DNA of 64,000 nucleotides from Lacisediminimonas profundi (GCF_008831265.1 NZ_VTTH01000002.1:62001-126000); one strand, 5' to 3'; counted from the stretch's first letter, positions 46,321 to 55,013 are shown. The notes: generated by a model from the sequence alone, not told the origin. Numbers and translations are program-made.

Positions 46321-47025
46321 ATGAAAATCGAAAATTCTGTCGTTCTTATCACCGGCGCCAACCGCGGAATCGGTCTGGCATTTGCGCGCGCTTTGCTCGC
46401 TCGTGGCGCGCGCAAGGTTTACGCTGCCGCGCGCAATCCCGAATCCGTGACCTTGCCGGGTGTCGAAGCTCTGCAACTCGACGTCACCAAACCTGAAGAG
46501 GTTGCTGCGGCCGTTCAGCAAGCGTCTGATGTGACGCTCGTGATCAATAACGCTGGCATCGCCCAACCCGGTGGGTTTCTCCTGCAGGGCAGCGATGAGG
46601 TCACCCGCCGCATCTTCGAGACCAACTTCTTTGGCGTGCTGAGCATGGGCAAGGCCTTTGCGCCGGTGCTCAAAGCCAATGGTGGCGGCGCATTGCTCAA
46701 TATCCTGTCCGTTGCGTCATGGGTCAACGGCGGGGAGTTGGCGGCGTATTCGGCGAGCAAATCGGCCGCCTGGTCGCTGACCAACGCACTGCGCCACGAA
46801 CTGGCGGGACAGAAGACCCAGGTACTTGGCTTGCACATGGCCTATGTGGACACCGATCTCACGCGGGGCTTCGATGTACAGAAAAGCAGTGCCGAGGAGA
46901 TCGTCCAGCGCGCGCTCGACGGACTGGAGGCGGGCGCCGATGAGGTGTTGGCCGATGCGTTGACCCAGCAGGTCCGGCAAGGACTGGCGGCACCACGGCC
47001 GGTCTACCTGCCCCAAGCGCACTGA
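46321..47025 (+). CDS. Short-chain dehydrogenase/reductase
   Basis: A 234-residue classical SDR with cofactor motif VVLITGANRGIGLAFARALLARGA, the NNAGIAQ motif, and the catalytic Ser/Tyr/Lys (LSVASW, AAYSASKSAAWSLT). The AARNPES context after beta2 suggests NADP preference. Substrate unknown. CCCAGGAG-type ribosome binding sequence and operator O3 precede it. It is followed 36 bases later by the Old Yellow Enzyme gene, so the two are probably one transcript. Confidence 0.92.
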   Translation: MKIENSVVLITGANRGIGLAFARALLARGARKVYAAARNPESVTLPGVEALQLDVTKPEEVAAAVQQASDVTLVINNAGIAQPGGFLLQGSDEVTRRIFETNFFGVLSMGKAFAPVLKANGGGALLNILSVASWVNGGELAAYSASKSAAWSLTNALRHELAGQKTQVLGLHMAYVDTDLTRGFDVQKSSAEEIVQRALDGLEAGADEVLADALTQQVRQGLAAPRPVYLPQAH

Positions 47026-47061
47026 GCACAGAACGCCCATTTACTCACCGGAAAAACAACC

Positions 47062-48138
47062 ATGCTCTTCACAACGCTTAAGACATCTTCCTTGCAATTG
47101 AGCAATCGCGTCGTCATGTCACCACTCACCCGCAGCCGTGCTTCGCAACACAACATCCCCACTGCTCTGATGGCAGAGTACTACGGTCAACGCGCGACCG
47201 CGGGCTTGATCATCACCGAAGGCACTTCACCATCGCCCAACGGGCTGGGTTACCCGCGCATTCCCGGTCTCTTCAATGCCGCCCAAGTCGCTGGCTGGAG
47301 GCAGGTGACCGATGTCGTGCATTCAAAGGGAGGGAAGATAGTCGTTCAACTGATGCACACCGGACGGGTAACGCACGTTGCCAATCTCCCGGCAGGTGCC
47401 GAGGTGCTGGGGCCTTCAGCAGACCGGTGCCCTGGGGAGATGTTCACGGACTCCCAAGGCATGCAGCAGCATTCAACGCCCAGGGAGATGACGCAAGCGG
47501 ACATTGCGGCAACCGTTGATGAATATGTGCAATCCGCCAAGCTGGCCATCGAAGCAGGCTTTGATGGCGTTGAATTGCACGCTGCGAATGGCTACCTGAT
47601 AGAGCAGTTCCTGAATGCCAACGTCAACAAGCGAACTGATGGGTATGGCGGCAACATCGAAGGTCGCAACCGCTTTGCACTGGAAGTTGCACGCGCTACC
47701 GTTGCCGCTATTGGTGCGGACAAGGTGGGTATTCGCATGTCTCCTCACGGTGTTTTGGGTGGCACAGGCACATTCCCTGAAGTGGATGCGCAATACCTGG
47801 CGCTGACGGACGCCTTGTCTTCACTTAAATTGGCCTATATCCACGTTCTGGACCATTCCGCCTTGGGTACACCACCCGTGCCAGAAGCCAGCAAAGAAGC
47901 CTTGCGTGTCGCATTCAAAGGCACGTTCATTCTCGCCGGTGGATTTGACCGCGTCGGTGCCGAGGCTGCGCTCGCTGAAGGTCGTGCGGATCTGATTGCA
48001 TTTGGCAGACCGTTTATCGCCAACCCGGATTGGGTTGCCCGTATGCGAAGCGGCGCGGCAGGCAACGAACTGGACATGTCAACGTTCTACACGCCTGGCC
48101 CAAAGGGCTACACCGACTACCCAACCATCGGAGCCTGA
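47062..48138 (+). CDS. Alkene reductase, Old Yellow Enzyme family
   Basis: A 358-residue FMN oxidoreductase of the NemA/XenB type. Motifs are NRVVMSPLTRSRA near the start, RATAGLIITEGTSPS, the active-site stretch FDGVELHAANGYLIEQFLNANVNKRTDGYGG, and a late FNM-binding ALAEGRADLIAFGRPFIANPDW. Such enzymes reduce activated C=C bonds of electrophiles and nitro compounds with NADPH. The nemR-nemA pairing of TetR and OYE in E. coli is a close functional parallel. It lies between the SDR and a secreted hydrolase. Confidence 0.94.
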   Translation: MLFTTLKTSSLQLSNRVVMSPLTRSRASQHNIPTALMAEYYGQRATAGLIITEGTSPSPNGLGYPRIPGLFNAAQVAGWRQVTDVVHSKGGKIVVQLMHTGRVTHVANLPAGAEVLGPSADRCPGEMFTDSQGMQQHSTPREMTQADIAATVDEYVQSAKLAIEAGFDGVELHAANGYLIEQFLNANVNKRTDGYGGNIEGRNRFALEVARATVAAIGADKVGIRMSPHGVLGGTGTFPEVDAQYLALTDALSSLKLAYIHVLDHSALGTPPVPEASKEALRVAFKGTFILAGGFDRVGAEAALAEGRADLIAFGRPFIANPDWVARMRSGAAGNELDMSTFYTPGPKGYTDYPTIGA

Positions 48139-48140
48139 CC

Positions 48141-49121
48141 ATGAAGACCGATGCAATGCAACATTTTTTAAAGGTCGTTCTGGTCGGGCTCACATTGGCT
48201 GCCACCCTGCTTCCGTCAGTTAGCGCAGCAGATGCGGTGCCGACTGGAATGACCCAAACCCTGCAGACGTCCAGCCAAGCGTTGGGGGACTCATGGCAGA
48301 GCGTGGCCACGCAAACCATCACGGCGGGTGGCGTGAGTTTTGCGTACCGAGAGTTGGGAAGGCAAAACGGCGGAACGCCCGTGGTGTTTCTTGTCCATCT
48401 GGCCGCCGTGCTGGACAACTGGGATCCCCGGATCATGGACGGCATTGCAGCGAAGCACCATGTGATTGCTTTCGACAACCGTGGTATTGGGGCATCCAGT
48501 GGCTCACCGTCGAATTCCATGGAGCAAATGGCTGACGATGCCGTTACTTTCATCAAAGCCATGGGGCTCAAACAGGTTGATCTTTTGGGGTTTTCGATGG
48601 GCGGCATGATTGCCCAGGAAGTCGTGCTGAAGGAGCCACAACTCATCCGAAAAATGATTCTCGCGGGGACCGGCCCGGCGGGTGGCGAGGGCATCAGTTC
48701 AGTGGCGAGGGTGACCTTCTACGACATGCTCCGGGGTTTCTTTACGGGCCAGGATGCGAAGCAGTACCTGTTCTTCACCCGTACACCGAGCGGCATTGAA
48801 GCCGGTAAGGCGTTTCTGGAGCGACTGAAGGAGCGCTCTGAGAATCGGGACAAGGACATCTCCGTGAGCGCATTTCTAGCCCAGTTGCAGGCCTTGCGCG
48901 CGTGGGGCCAGAAAGAACCAGCTGATCTCTCGGTCGTGAAGCATCCCGTACTCGTTGTCAACGGCGACGCTGACCGCATGGTTCCCACGCAAAACACGCG
49001 CGACTTGGCGCGGCGGCTTCCGAACAGCACCTTGATCATCTATCCCGATGCCGGTCATGGCGGCATATTTCAGTTCCATGCCGATTTCGTGCACAGCGCA
49101 CTTGAGTTCCTTGGCCGATAG
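48141..49121 (+). CDS. Exported alpha/beta hydrolase
   Basis: A 326-residue hydrolase with an N-terminal signal peptide (LKVVLVGLTLAATLLPSVSAADA). The fold is clear: FDNRGIGASSG after beta4, nucleophile elbow LLGFSMGGMIAQE (Ser), acid in NGDADRMVP and catalytic His in PDAGHGGIFQF. The oxyanion region reads FLVHLAAVLDNWDP instead of the common HGFPxS form. It is probably periplasmic, with an unknown ester or C-C substrate. It starts two bases after the OYE stop, so it belongs to the TetR cluster. Confidence 0.9.
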   Translation: MKTDAMQHFLKVVLVGLTLAATLLPSVSAADAVPTGMTQTLQTSSQALGDSWQSVATQTITAGGVSFAYRELGRQNGGTPVVFLVHLAAVLDNWDPRIMDGIAAKHHVIAFDNRGIGASSGSPSNSMEQMADDAVTFIKAMGLKQVDLLGFSMGGMIAQEVVLKEPQLIRKMILAGTGPAGGEGISSVARVTFYDMLRGFFTGQDAKQYLFFTRTPSGIEAGKAFLERLKERSENRDKDISVSAFLAQLQALRAWGQKEPADLSVVKHPVLVVNGDADRMVPTQNTRDLARRLPNSTLIIYPDAGHGGIFQFHADFVHSALEFLGR

Positions 49122-49146
49122 CCGTTGCCCACAGGAGCATCCCAGC

Positions 49147-49395
49147 ATGAACAATAATCATTTTTCCACCGCCAACATTCGCAGGCGCGCGCTGGTGACT
49201 GGCGCATCCAGCGGCATCGTGCTTGCCGAGATCTGCGGTGATGATCTCGACCTGCACACCCTTGCAGGTCGCGGCGACCGCGTCGAGTGCGTCGCGACGC
49301 CGTGCCGTCAGCACGAGATCAACGCCGAGCCGCGACCTCCCGCGCGATGGCCGCGCCGCGGGCCTTGCAATTGGACATGTAAACTTGTTCCCAGT
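49147..49395 (+). pseudogene. SDR pseudogene with an internal inversion and frameshift
   Basis: AGGAG and an ATG at 49147 open MNNNHFSTANIRRRALVTGASSGI, the start of a classical SDR, ending at 49218. Bases 49219-49357 (139 bp) then read as SDR only on the opposite strand. Turning them round gives GAAIAREVAA directly after GASSGI, in frame, then VDLVLTARRRDALDAVAATC and EIITADLGKH after a single-base deletion. Nothing SDR-like follows 49360. The gene is therefore dead, both rearranged and truncated. Confidence 0.8.
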
Positions 49396-49579
49396 CCGCG
49401 ATAAGGCTGGCCCGTTTAGCTCGTCAACCACTATATCGCCTCCCGCAAAAAGTTGAGGTGGCGATAGTCAATGCATTTCAGAGCGCTGTACACTGGAGCA
49501 ATATTTCGGTTTCAGTACGCACCTGCCTGGCACGACTTGCCTCCGGAATATTGCCAATTCAATCAAGGAGGAGACCAGC

Positions 49580-50044
49580 ATGAAAAATGCAATGCAAGCG
49601 AGCTTGTTGATGACCACCCGGCGAGCTTTCGCATCAATGGGATTTGCGTTGCTAACTGTTACGCTTTTGTCAAATCAGGCTCATGCCCAGGCAGCGCCCG
49701 TCAAGAACAAGATTGTCTTCCAGGTCAGCGACAACGATCGCGGCAAATGGGGTCTCACGCTGAACAATGTGCAAAACGTGCAGGCTGACCTGGGCGCTGC
49801 GGCGGTTGACATGGAAATCGTTGTATACGGGCCGGGCATCGGCATGCTGAAGGACGATTCAATCGTCGCCAGTCGTGTCGCCGAGGTCATGAAGAGCGGC
49901 GTCAAGGTGGTGGCATGCGAGACCACCCTGAAGGCCCAGAAACTCAGCAAGTCGGAAATGATGCCCGATATTGGATACGTGCCTGCAGGCGTGGTGGAAT
50001 TGATGCGCAAGCAACAGCAGGGTTATGCCTACATTCGCCCATGA
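49580..50044 (+). CDS. Exported DsrE-family protein
   Basis: A 154-residue protein with an N-terminal signal peptide (RRAFASMGFALLTVTLLSNQAHAQAA) and a DsrE/DsrF-like fold (KIVFQVSDNDRGKWGLTLNNVQNVQADLGAAAVDMEIVVYGPGIGML, then VKVVACETTLKAQKLSKSEMMPDIGYVPAGVVELMRKQQQGYAYIRP). The single mature cysteine (ACETT) sits where sulfur-relay DsrE proteins keep theirs. The leader carries AAGGAGGAG before the ATG, implying strong translation. The role is unknown; exported DsrE proteins are common in Burkholderiales. A GGDEF-EAL gene follows. Confidence 0.88.
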   Translation: MKNAMQASLLMTTRRAFASMGFALLTVTLLSNQAHAQAAPVKNKIVFQVSDNDRGKWGLTLNNVQNVQADLGAAAVDMEIVVYGPGIGMLKDDSIVASRVAEVMKSGVKVVACETTLKAQKLSKSEMMPDIGYVPAGVVELMRKQQQGYAYIRP

Positions 50045-50127
50045 CGATATGGTGCCTGACCGGCATCGCAGCCAGTTCGAATAGCGCCCGGGCCAGGCCG
50101 TGGATCAATTGCTAACCCGGTCAATCA

Positions 50128-52770
50128 ATGGGTAAATTCTTGCCTGCGCAAAAGCTTGACTGTCAAAGGCGCCAGCAGATCAAATCGGTCGGCTGGCGAT
50201 TCCTCTGCCAGCGATATTGGGCATGCAATCTCTTGCTATGGTCGTTCTTGTTCACCTTTTCCGGCGAAGGCGCAGCCCAATCGCTGAGAGTCGGTCTCTA
50301 CGAAAACCCTCCGAAAGTCTTCACCGATGAATCGGGCCGGCCCACCGGCAGTCTTGTCCAACTGCTCCAGGAAATCGCCAAGGTCGAGGGTTGGTCATTG
50401 CAGTTCGAACCCTGTGAATGGCAGGATTGCCTGGTTCGCCTGGAAGCGGGTGAACTTGACCTGATGCCCGATGTGGCCCTGACGGACGAGCGTCAGAAGC
50501 GGCTCGACTTTCACAAAACGCCGGCAATGGTCAGTTGGTCGCAGCTGTACAGACGTCCTGACGCCCGCATCGACTCCTTGCTCGATCTCCAGGGAAAACG
50601 CATCGCAGTGCTGGCTGGTGGCGTTCAACTCGATGCGCTCAAGAGCGCACTTGCGGGCTTCAGTATTACCGCTGTTTTCGTGGAGGTGGAATCGGTTTCC
50701 GAGGCGTTTGAATTGACCGCATCAGGGAAAGTCGATGCTGCTGCCGCCAGCATGCATTTTGGCGATTACAGTGCTGGAGCATACGGCTTGAAAGCAACGC
50801 CAGTCGTCTTCAACCCCTCCAGGCTTTACTATGCGAGCAGCACGGGCAAGCACCAGGCCGAACTGAACGCCATCGATCGACATCTTGAGCGCTGGTTGAA
50901 GGACGATCAATCACCTTACTTCACGGTGTTGGGCCGCTGGGGTGTACGCTATATCGACAAGCCCCTGCCTGCGGTGGTTGTGAATTCCTTGATCGGCTTC
51001 GGTGTTGCCGTGCTGACCTTGGGTGCGGGCGTCTGGTGGTTGCGGCGGCGCGTGCGTCTGGCACTGCAAGATCTCCAGGCATCCAATCAGCAATTGCGGG
51101 CGACGCTCGGCGCAATACCTGACCTGCTGTTCGAGCTGGATGCCAGTGGCCGTTATCTCGAGATCCATACTACGCAAGAAAATTTGCTGGCAGCACCGAT
51201 GTCTGCCCTCAAGGGGCACACCATTGATGATGTCATGCCGCCGGTCGCGGCCATGGCCGTGCATGCGGTCATCCGCAAGGCGATAGACGAAGGCCAGAGT
51301 AGCGGCGAGGCGATACGGCTGGCGGTCGATGGCGGCACGCACTGGTTCGAACTCTCCGCTGCACGCAAGCCGATGCCCGATGGGCAGGCGCCGAATGTGT
51401 TGATTCTTTCGCGCGACGTCACGCAGCGCATCAAGGACCAGGAACGGATCCGGCACCTTGCAGATTTTGATCAACTGACCGGACTTCCGAACCAGGTCCA
51501 GCTCCATCGTTTGTTCGAGCAGGCGCTCGTGATGGCGCAGCGGCACGCCAGCAAGCTGGCAGTGATATTCATGGACCTGGATCATTTCAAGCATGTCAAT
51601 GATTCGCTTGGCCACGAAGCTGGTGATCAACTGTTGGTGGAAGTGGCAAGACGCTTGACGGAGATCCGGCGCGACGCCGACATCGCGTGCCGCATGGGTG
51701 GTGACGAATTCATCATGGTGCTGCCCGAGACCGACTCGGCGCAGGCAGCGCAGATTGCAACGAAGATACGGGATCGGATCCATCAGCCCTATCTCATAGG
51801 CGAAAGCGAAGTCAGTGTCGGGATTTCATTGGGAATCGCCATGTTTCCCGAGGATGGCACGGACATCGATGTTCTATCGCGCAAGGCGGATGCAGCGCTG
51901 TACCAATCGAAATCCGAGGCGCGAAACGATTTCAGGTTCTTCACGCAGTCCATGCAGCAACGATCCGCGAGGATTCTTGCCCTTACCGGCGCGTTGAGCC
52001 AGGCACTCGAAAAGGGACAGATCGATGCGCATTACCAGCCTCTGGTCAGTCTTTCTTCGGGCAAGGTGACAGGGGCGGAGGCGCTGATCCGCTGGTCCCA
52101 CCCCCAACTTGGTTCGGTACCGCCCTCGGAATTCATACCCCTGGCCGAGAGTGCCGGCTTGATCCTGCCGCTTGGGGACTGGATGCTGCGGCAGGCGGTC
52201 GGGATGGCGCGCCGCTTGCATGATGCCGGCTATCAGATGACTGTTGCAGTGAACATATCGGTCGTCCAGTTCCGGCATGCCGATTTTCTGAAAACGGTTG
52301 CAGCGGCATTGACGGAGCATCGGCTGCCACCTGATCTTCTGGAGCTTGAAGTCACCGAGTCCTTGACCATGGGGGATCCGGAGGCAGCAATTCTGACGAT
52401 GCATGAATTGCGCGAGCTGGGTGTGAAGCTTGCCATTGATGATTTCGGGACAGGCTATTCCTCGATGAGCTACCTGAGTCGTCTCGGCTTCAACAAGCTC
52501 AAGATCGACCAGAGCTTTGTGCGCGGCATAGGCAAGGTCCCTGACGATGAAGCGATTGTTGAAGCAGTGATCAACCTCGCACACAGTCTGGGCATCGAGA
52601 CGCTTGCTGAAGGCGTCGAGACCATGGCGCAGCGAGAATTTCTTGTTGCCATGGGTTGCGACCTGATCCAGGGCTGGCTGGTCAGCCACGCTCTCAGGGA
52701 TGATGAATTCATGTCTTTCATCGAGCAAGCAGGCGTTTCGCAGCTGGTGCCCGAGACCAGGCCTGGATGA
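50128..52770 (+). CDS. Sensory GGDEF-EAL protein with periplasmic solute-binding domain
   Basis: An 880-residue inner-membrane protein. An N-terminal signal/anchor (LLLWSFLFTFSG) is followed by a SBP_bac_3 periplasmic domain (residues ~50-280: LRVGLYENPPKVFTDESGRPTGSLVQLL), a membrane helix at ~290-310 (VVVNSLIGFGVAVLTLGAGVWWL), a PAS domain (~325-440), GGDEF (RMGGDEFIM, intact) and EAL (GAEALIRW, DDFGTGYSSMSYL, intact). It should sense a small ligand outside and make or break cyclic di-GMP inside. Both catalytic motifs look functional. It sits 84 bases after the DsrE gene. Confidence 0.93.
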   Translation: MGKFLPAQKLDCQRRQQIKSVGWRFLCQRYWACNLLLWSFLFTFSGEGAAQSLRVGLYENPPKVFTDESGRPTGSLVQLLQEIAKVEGWSLQFEPCEWQDCLVRLEAGELDLMPDVALTDERQKRLDFHKTPAMVSWSQLYRRPDARIDSLLDLQGKRIAVLAGGVQLDALKSALAGFSITAVFVEVESVSEAFELTASGKVDAAAASMHFGDYSAGAYGLKATPVVFNPSRLYYASSTGKHQAELNAIDRHLERWLKDDQSPYFTVLGRWGVRYIDKPLPAVVVNSLIGFGVAVLTLGAGVWWLRRRVRLALQDLQASNQQLRATLGAIPDLLFELDASGRYLEIHTTQENLLAAPMSALKGHTIDDVMPPVAAMAVHAVIRKAIDEGQSSGEAIRLAVDGGTHWFELSAARKPMPDGQAPNVLILSRDVTQRIKDQERIRHLADFDQLTGLPNQVQLHRLFEQALVMAQRHASKLAVIFMDLDHFKHVNDSLGHEAGDQLLVEVARRLTEIRRDADIACRMGGDEFIMVLPETDSAQAAQIATKIRDRIHQPYLIGESEVSVGISLGIAMFPEDGTDIDVLSRKADAALYQSKSEARNDFRFFTQSMQQRSARILALTGALSQALEKGQIDAHYQPLVSLSSGKVTGAEALIRWSHPQLGSVPPSEFIPLAESAGLILPLGDWMLRQAVGMARRLHDAGYQMTVAVNISVVQFRHADFLKTVAAALTEHRLPPDLLELEVTESLTMGDPEAAILTMHELRELGVKLAIDDFGTGYSSMSYLSRLGFNKLKIDQSFVRGIGKVPDDEAIVEAVINLAHSLGIETLAEGVETMAQREFLVAMGCDLIQGWLVSHALRDDEFMSFIEQAGVSQLVPETRPG

Positions 52771-52849
52771 AATTGCAAATGATCAGATTGGCCCGGCATT
52801 GGCGCTGATCGCGCTACCCGGGCCGGAGCCGCTTGCCCTGTCAGCCATT

Positions 52850-53221
52850 TCATGAATCCGGTAGGGCTTCCTCCCCGGTAATCGGTTCTTCGGGGTGCAA
52901 ATGCTTGGCGGCCACGTTCTGGTGGTGCTGTACCTTGCCCTTGTGCGTCGAGACCTGCCGGTCCAGTTTATCCACTGCCGCGTCGATCGCCGCATACAGG
53001 TTTTGCGCGTAGCTCTCGGCGTGCAACAGATCCCCTTTTACGCGTACATTGATCTCGGCTCGCTGTCGCCTGTCCTTGTCGGCGCTGGCTTCCAGAGCCA
53101 GGATGACCTCGATCTGGATGACCTGATCGAAATGTCGTTTGATGCGCTCCACCTTTTCTTCCACGTAGCGCCGGATTGCGGGAGTAAGGTCGAGGTGGTG
53201 TCCGGAAATCTGCAGGTTCAT
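52850..53221 (-). CDS. hpf: Ribosome hibernation promoting factor
   Basis: A 123-residue HPF/YfiA protein: MNLQISGHHLDLTPAIRRYVEEKVERIKRHFDQVIQIEVIL, then AEINVRVKGDLLHAESYAQNLYAAIDAAVDKLDRQVSTHK. It dimerises or inactivates 70S ribosomes in stationary phase. The C-terminal long-HPF domain is absent, so this is the short form with a small basic-acidic tail. ATG at 53221 is preferred over the upstream ATG at 53263, which adds 14 unrelated residues. It is not next to rpoN here, where many relatives keep it. Confidence 0.92.
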   Translation of the reverse strand: MNLQISGHHLDLTPAIRRYVEEKVERIKRHFDQVIQIEVILALEASADKDRRQRAEINVRVKGDLLHAESYAQNLYAAIDAAVDKLDRQVSTHKGKVQHHQNVAAKHLHPEEPITGEEALPDS

Positions 53222-53335
53222 ATGGCGGTCCCCAAAATCAGTATGAGCGCGGGGAGGGGACATGGTTCATCGCGCAGCCAGGGGGAATCCAGATTGATCA
53301 ATTCCACCGGCACATGCCTGGCCCATTTGAAGAAG

Positions 53336-53356
53336 GGGCGGGTGCTGGACCCGCCC
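53336..53356 (-). terminator. Terminator of the low-complexity exported protein gene
   Basis: On the minus strand GGGCGGGT-CCAGC-ACCCGCCC is followed by CTTCTTC, 36 bases past the stop at 53392. Confidence 0.65.
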
Positions 53357-53391
53357 GGGTTATTGCCTGGTAATTGCTTGGCTATTGTTGC

Positions 53392-53850
53392 CTAGCGCGA
53401 TGTACCCATGCTGCCGGGTGCGCCGGTCGGTGCTGGCATCGTTGAAGACGAGCTGCCACCCATTCCGCTGGAGCCGGACGTGCCGGACTCAGTGCCGGTT
53501 GCGCCGGCCGGAGGGCTGGCTGGAGTGGACGGACTTGCGCCCATCGGTGCGGAGTCCGAGGCGCTGGAGCCGGTGCCCGATGTGCCGGATGCGCCGGATG
53601 AACCTTGTGGACAGTTCGCGCTGGTGCTGCCTGGAGGACAGTCGGCTGCGCTGCCAGACGAGCCCGTGCTGGAAGCATCCGAGGCGCCGCTGCTGCCGGA
53701 GCCCATTGTGCCGGCGCCGGCAGGTGATGATGCGCCTGAGGAGCCGTAACCAGGCGTCATGCCCGATCCACTGGTGCTTGAGGATTGCGCCATAGCAATG
53801 CCTGCGGTTGAGAGCAGGGCGATGAGTAGTGCTGATGCAAGCTTCTTCAT
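53392..53850 (-). CDS. Exported Ser/Gly/Ala/Pro-rich low-complexity protein
   Basis: A 152-residue protein with a clear signal peptide (MKKLASALLIALLSTAGIAMAQ) and a mature part made almost only of Ser, Gly, Ala, Thr and Pro, with GSSGAS-type repeats and two cysteines in a CPPGSTSANCPQG segment. No domain is recognised. It is probably an extended, disordered periplasmic or surface protein. ATG at 53850 has AGGAGA at good distance; the upstream ATG is less likely. Similar small Gly/Ser-rich exported proteins are common in this order. Confidence 0.8.
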   Translation of the reverse strand: MKKLASALLIALLSTAGIAMAQSSSTSGSGMTPGYGSSGASSPAGAGTMGSGSSGASDASSTGSSGSAADCPPGSTSANCPQGSSGASGTSGTGSSASDSAPMGASPSTPASPPAGATGTESGTSGSSGMGGSSSSTMPAPTGAPGSMGTSR

Positions 53851-53904
53851 ATTTTCTCCTATGGAAATGACAGCGAGGGACATCGTTCGCAAGGTCTGTG
53901 CCAC

Positions 53905-54549
53905 GGCAGCAGGTGGCCAGCGCCGGGGAGGGCTGCTATATAAAGGGGATGGAAAATTGGCGGCGCGGGGGCGTCATGCCGGGTGGCAATCCAACCCGGG
54001 CATATTTACAAATGAATGTAATTTCGCTCACGCCCGGTATTGCGCCAGCGCATAGGGCGGTTCTGCGTTGATTTGAGTCAACGCAAGAAACTCGCATGCT
54101 TTCAGGCACTTGCGATGCGCTCGCCCGGCTTGTCCACAATCTTGTCCACCGTTTATGTGCACAAGTTCAGCGGCCTGGGGCAGGCAGCCTGGACGCACGC
54201 GCCTGACTCTTTCCTGGCGCGCGGACCAGGGAATTCAATCGCATGCAGACTCCGCGAGTTCCGCGAGTTCCTTGAAGCACGCGGGCCCTTCAAGTTTCCC
54301 CGCGGCACCCGATATCGGCTTGCTCAATGCGGTGTCCTTGTTGTTGAGATACCATCACCTCCTCGGCCCAAATTGGAATTAGGATTGAAGGGTAGTCCGA
54401 GGTTCTGCGCCATTCCCTGCCGATCGGTTGAGAATGAGCGTGGGAAATTTTTCATCACGCAAGCTCGCTCGCGCTGGATCGACGAAGTTTTTCTGATTGA
54501 ACCTGACAAGGCATGGCACTCGCCTGCCGCTAGCCACAAAGGAAGAAAA
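53905..54549. other. 645-bp stretch without a recognised gene
   Basis: The region between the low-complexity protein and doxX holds an FNR-like box at 54068-54081 and short tandem GCGAGTTCC repeats near 54257. A frame stays open on the plus strand from 54040 into doxX, but its translation resembles no protein known to me and has no ribosome binding site, so it is not called. It may hold regulatory DNA or a small RNA. Confidence 0.5.
54068..54081. promoter_or_regulatory. FNR/ANR-like box
   Basis: TTGATTTGAGTCAA differs from TTGAT-N4-ATCAA at one position and sits in a longer repeat GCGTTGATTTGAGTCAACGC with perfect 7-bp arms. It is about 220 bp upstream of the minus-strand exported protein and 470 bp before doxX. 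Confidence 0.55.
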
Positions 54550-54948
54550 ATGAACGACAACCTTGGCAAGCTCGTCCTCCGCCTCACCCTGGCAGTCCTA
54601 CTGCTGTTTCACGGTGTTGCGAAGCTGATTGGTGGCGTGGGCCCGATAGCGGGAATGCTCAGCAGTGCGGGCATGCCTTCCCAGTTCGCCTATCTGGTAC
54701 TGGTCGGTGAAGTGCTTGCACCGATTCTCATCGCCTTCGGCATATGGACCCGGCTGGCGGCGCTGGTGGTGGTGGGCAACATGATTGTTGCCGTCGTGCT
54801 GGCGCACTCCGGCCAGTTGATGAGCATTTCGAAGACGGGCGGCTGGGCGCTGGAACTGCAGGGGTTCTTCCTGTTCGTGGCGCTTGCGATCGCGTTGCTG
54901 GGCGCCGGGAGCTACAGCGTGGGAGGGCAGAAGGGACGCTGGAATTGA
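54550..54948 (+). CDS. DoxX family membrane protein
   Basis: A 132-residue protein with four hydrophobic helices: LGKLVLRLTLAVLLLFHGVAKLIGGVGPIAGMLSSAGMPSQFAYLVLVGEVLAPILIAFGIWTRLAALVVVGNMIVAVV is the DoxX core. The family is linked to quinone-dependent redox reactions and oxidative or low-oxygen stress, but its activity varies. GGAAGAAAA precedes the ATG at 54550. The open frame before it is not counted as coding. A strong hairpin follows at 55014. Confidence 0.88.
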   Translation: MNDNLGKLVLRLTLAVLLLFHGVAKLIGGVGPIAGMLSSAGMPSQFAYLVLVGEVLAPILIAFGIWTRLAALVVVGNMIVAVVLAHSGQLMSISKTGGWALELQGFFLFVALAIALLGAGSYSVGGQKGRWN

Positions 54949-55013
54949 GTCGCCCGTAACAGGGGGCTTGAGCGGCCACAAGGCACGGGCCCGCCTGAGT
55001 GACATGATGGAAA

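Noticed and set aside
49147-49161. ATGAACAATAATCAT as a fourth TetR operator at the SDR pseudogene start
   Set aside because: The arms ATGA/TCAT are present, but the spacing is 15 rather than 14 and the conserved CRTCATRCG half is missing.
54040-54549. Open frame of 170 codons running into doxX without a stop
   Set aside because: No ribosome binding site, no similarity to any protein I know, and DoxX proteins start where the ATG at 54550 lies. It is taken as chance in GC-rich DNA.
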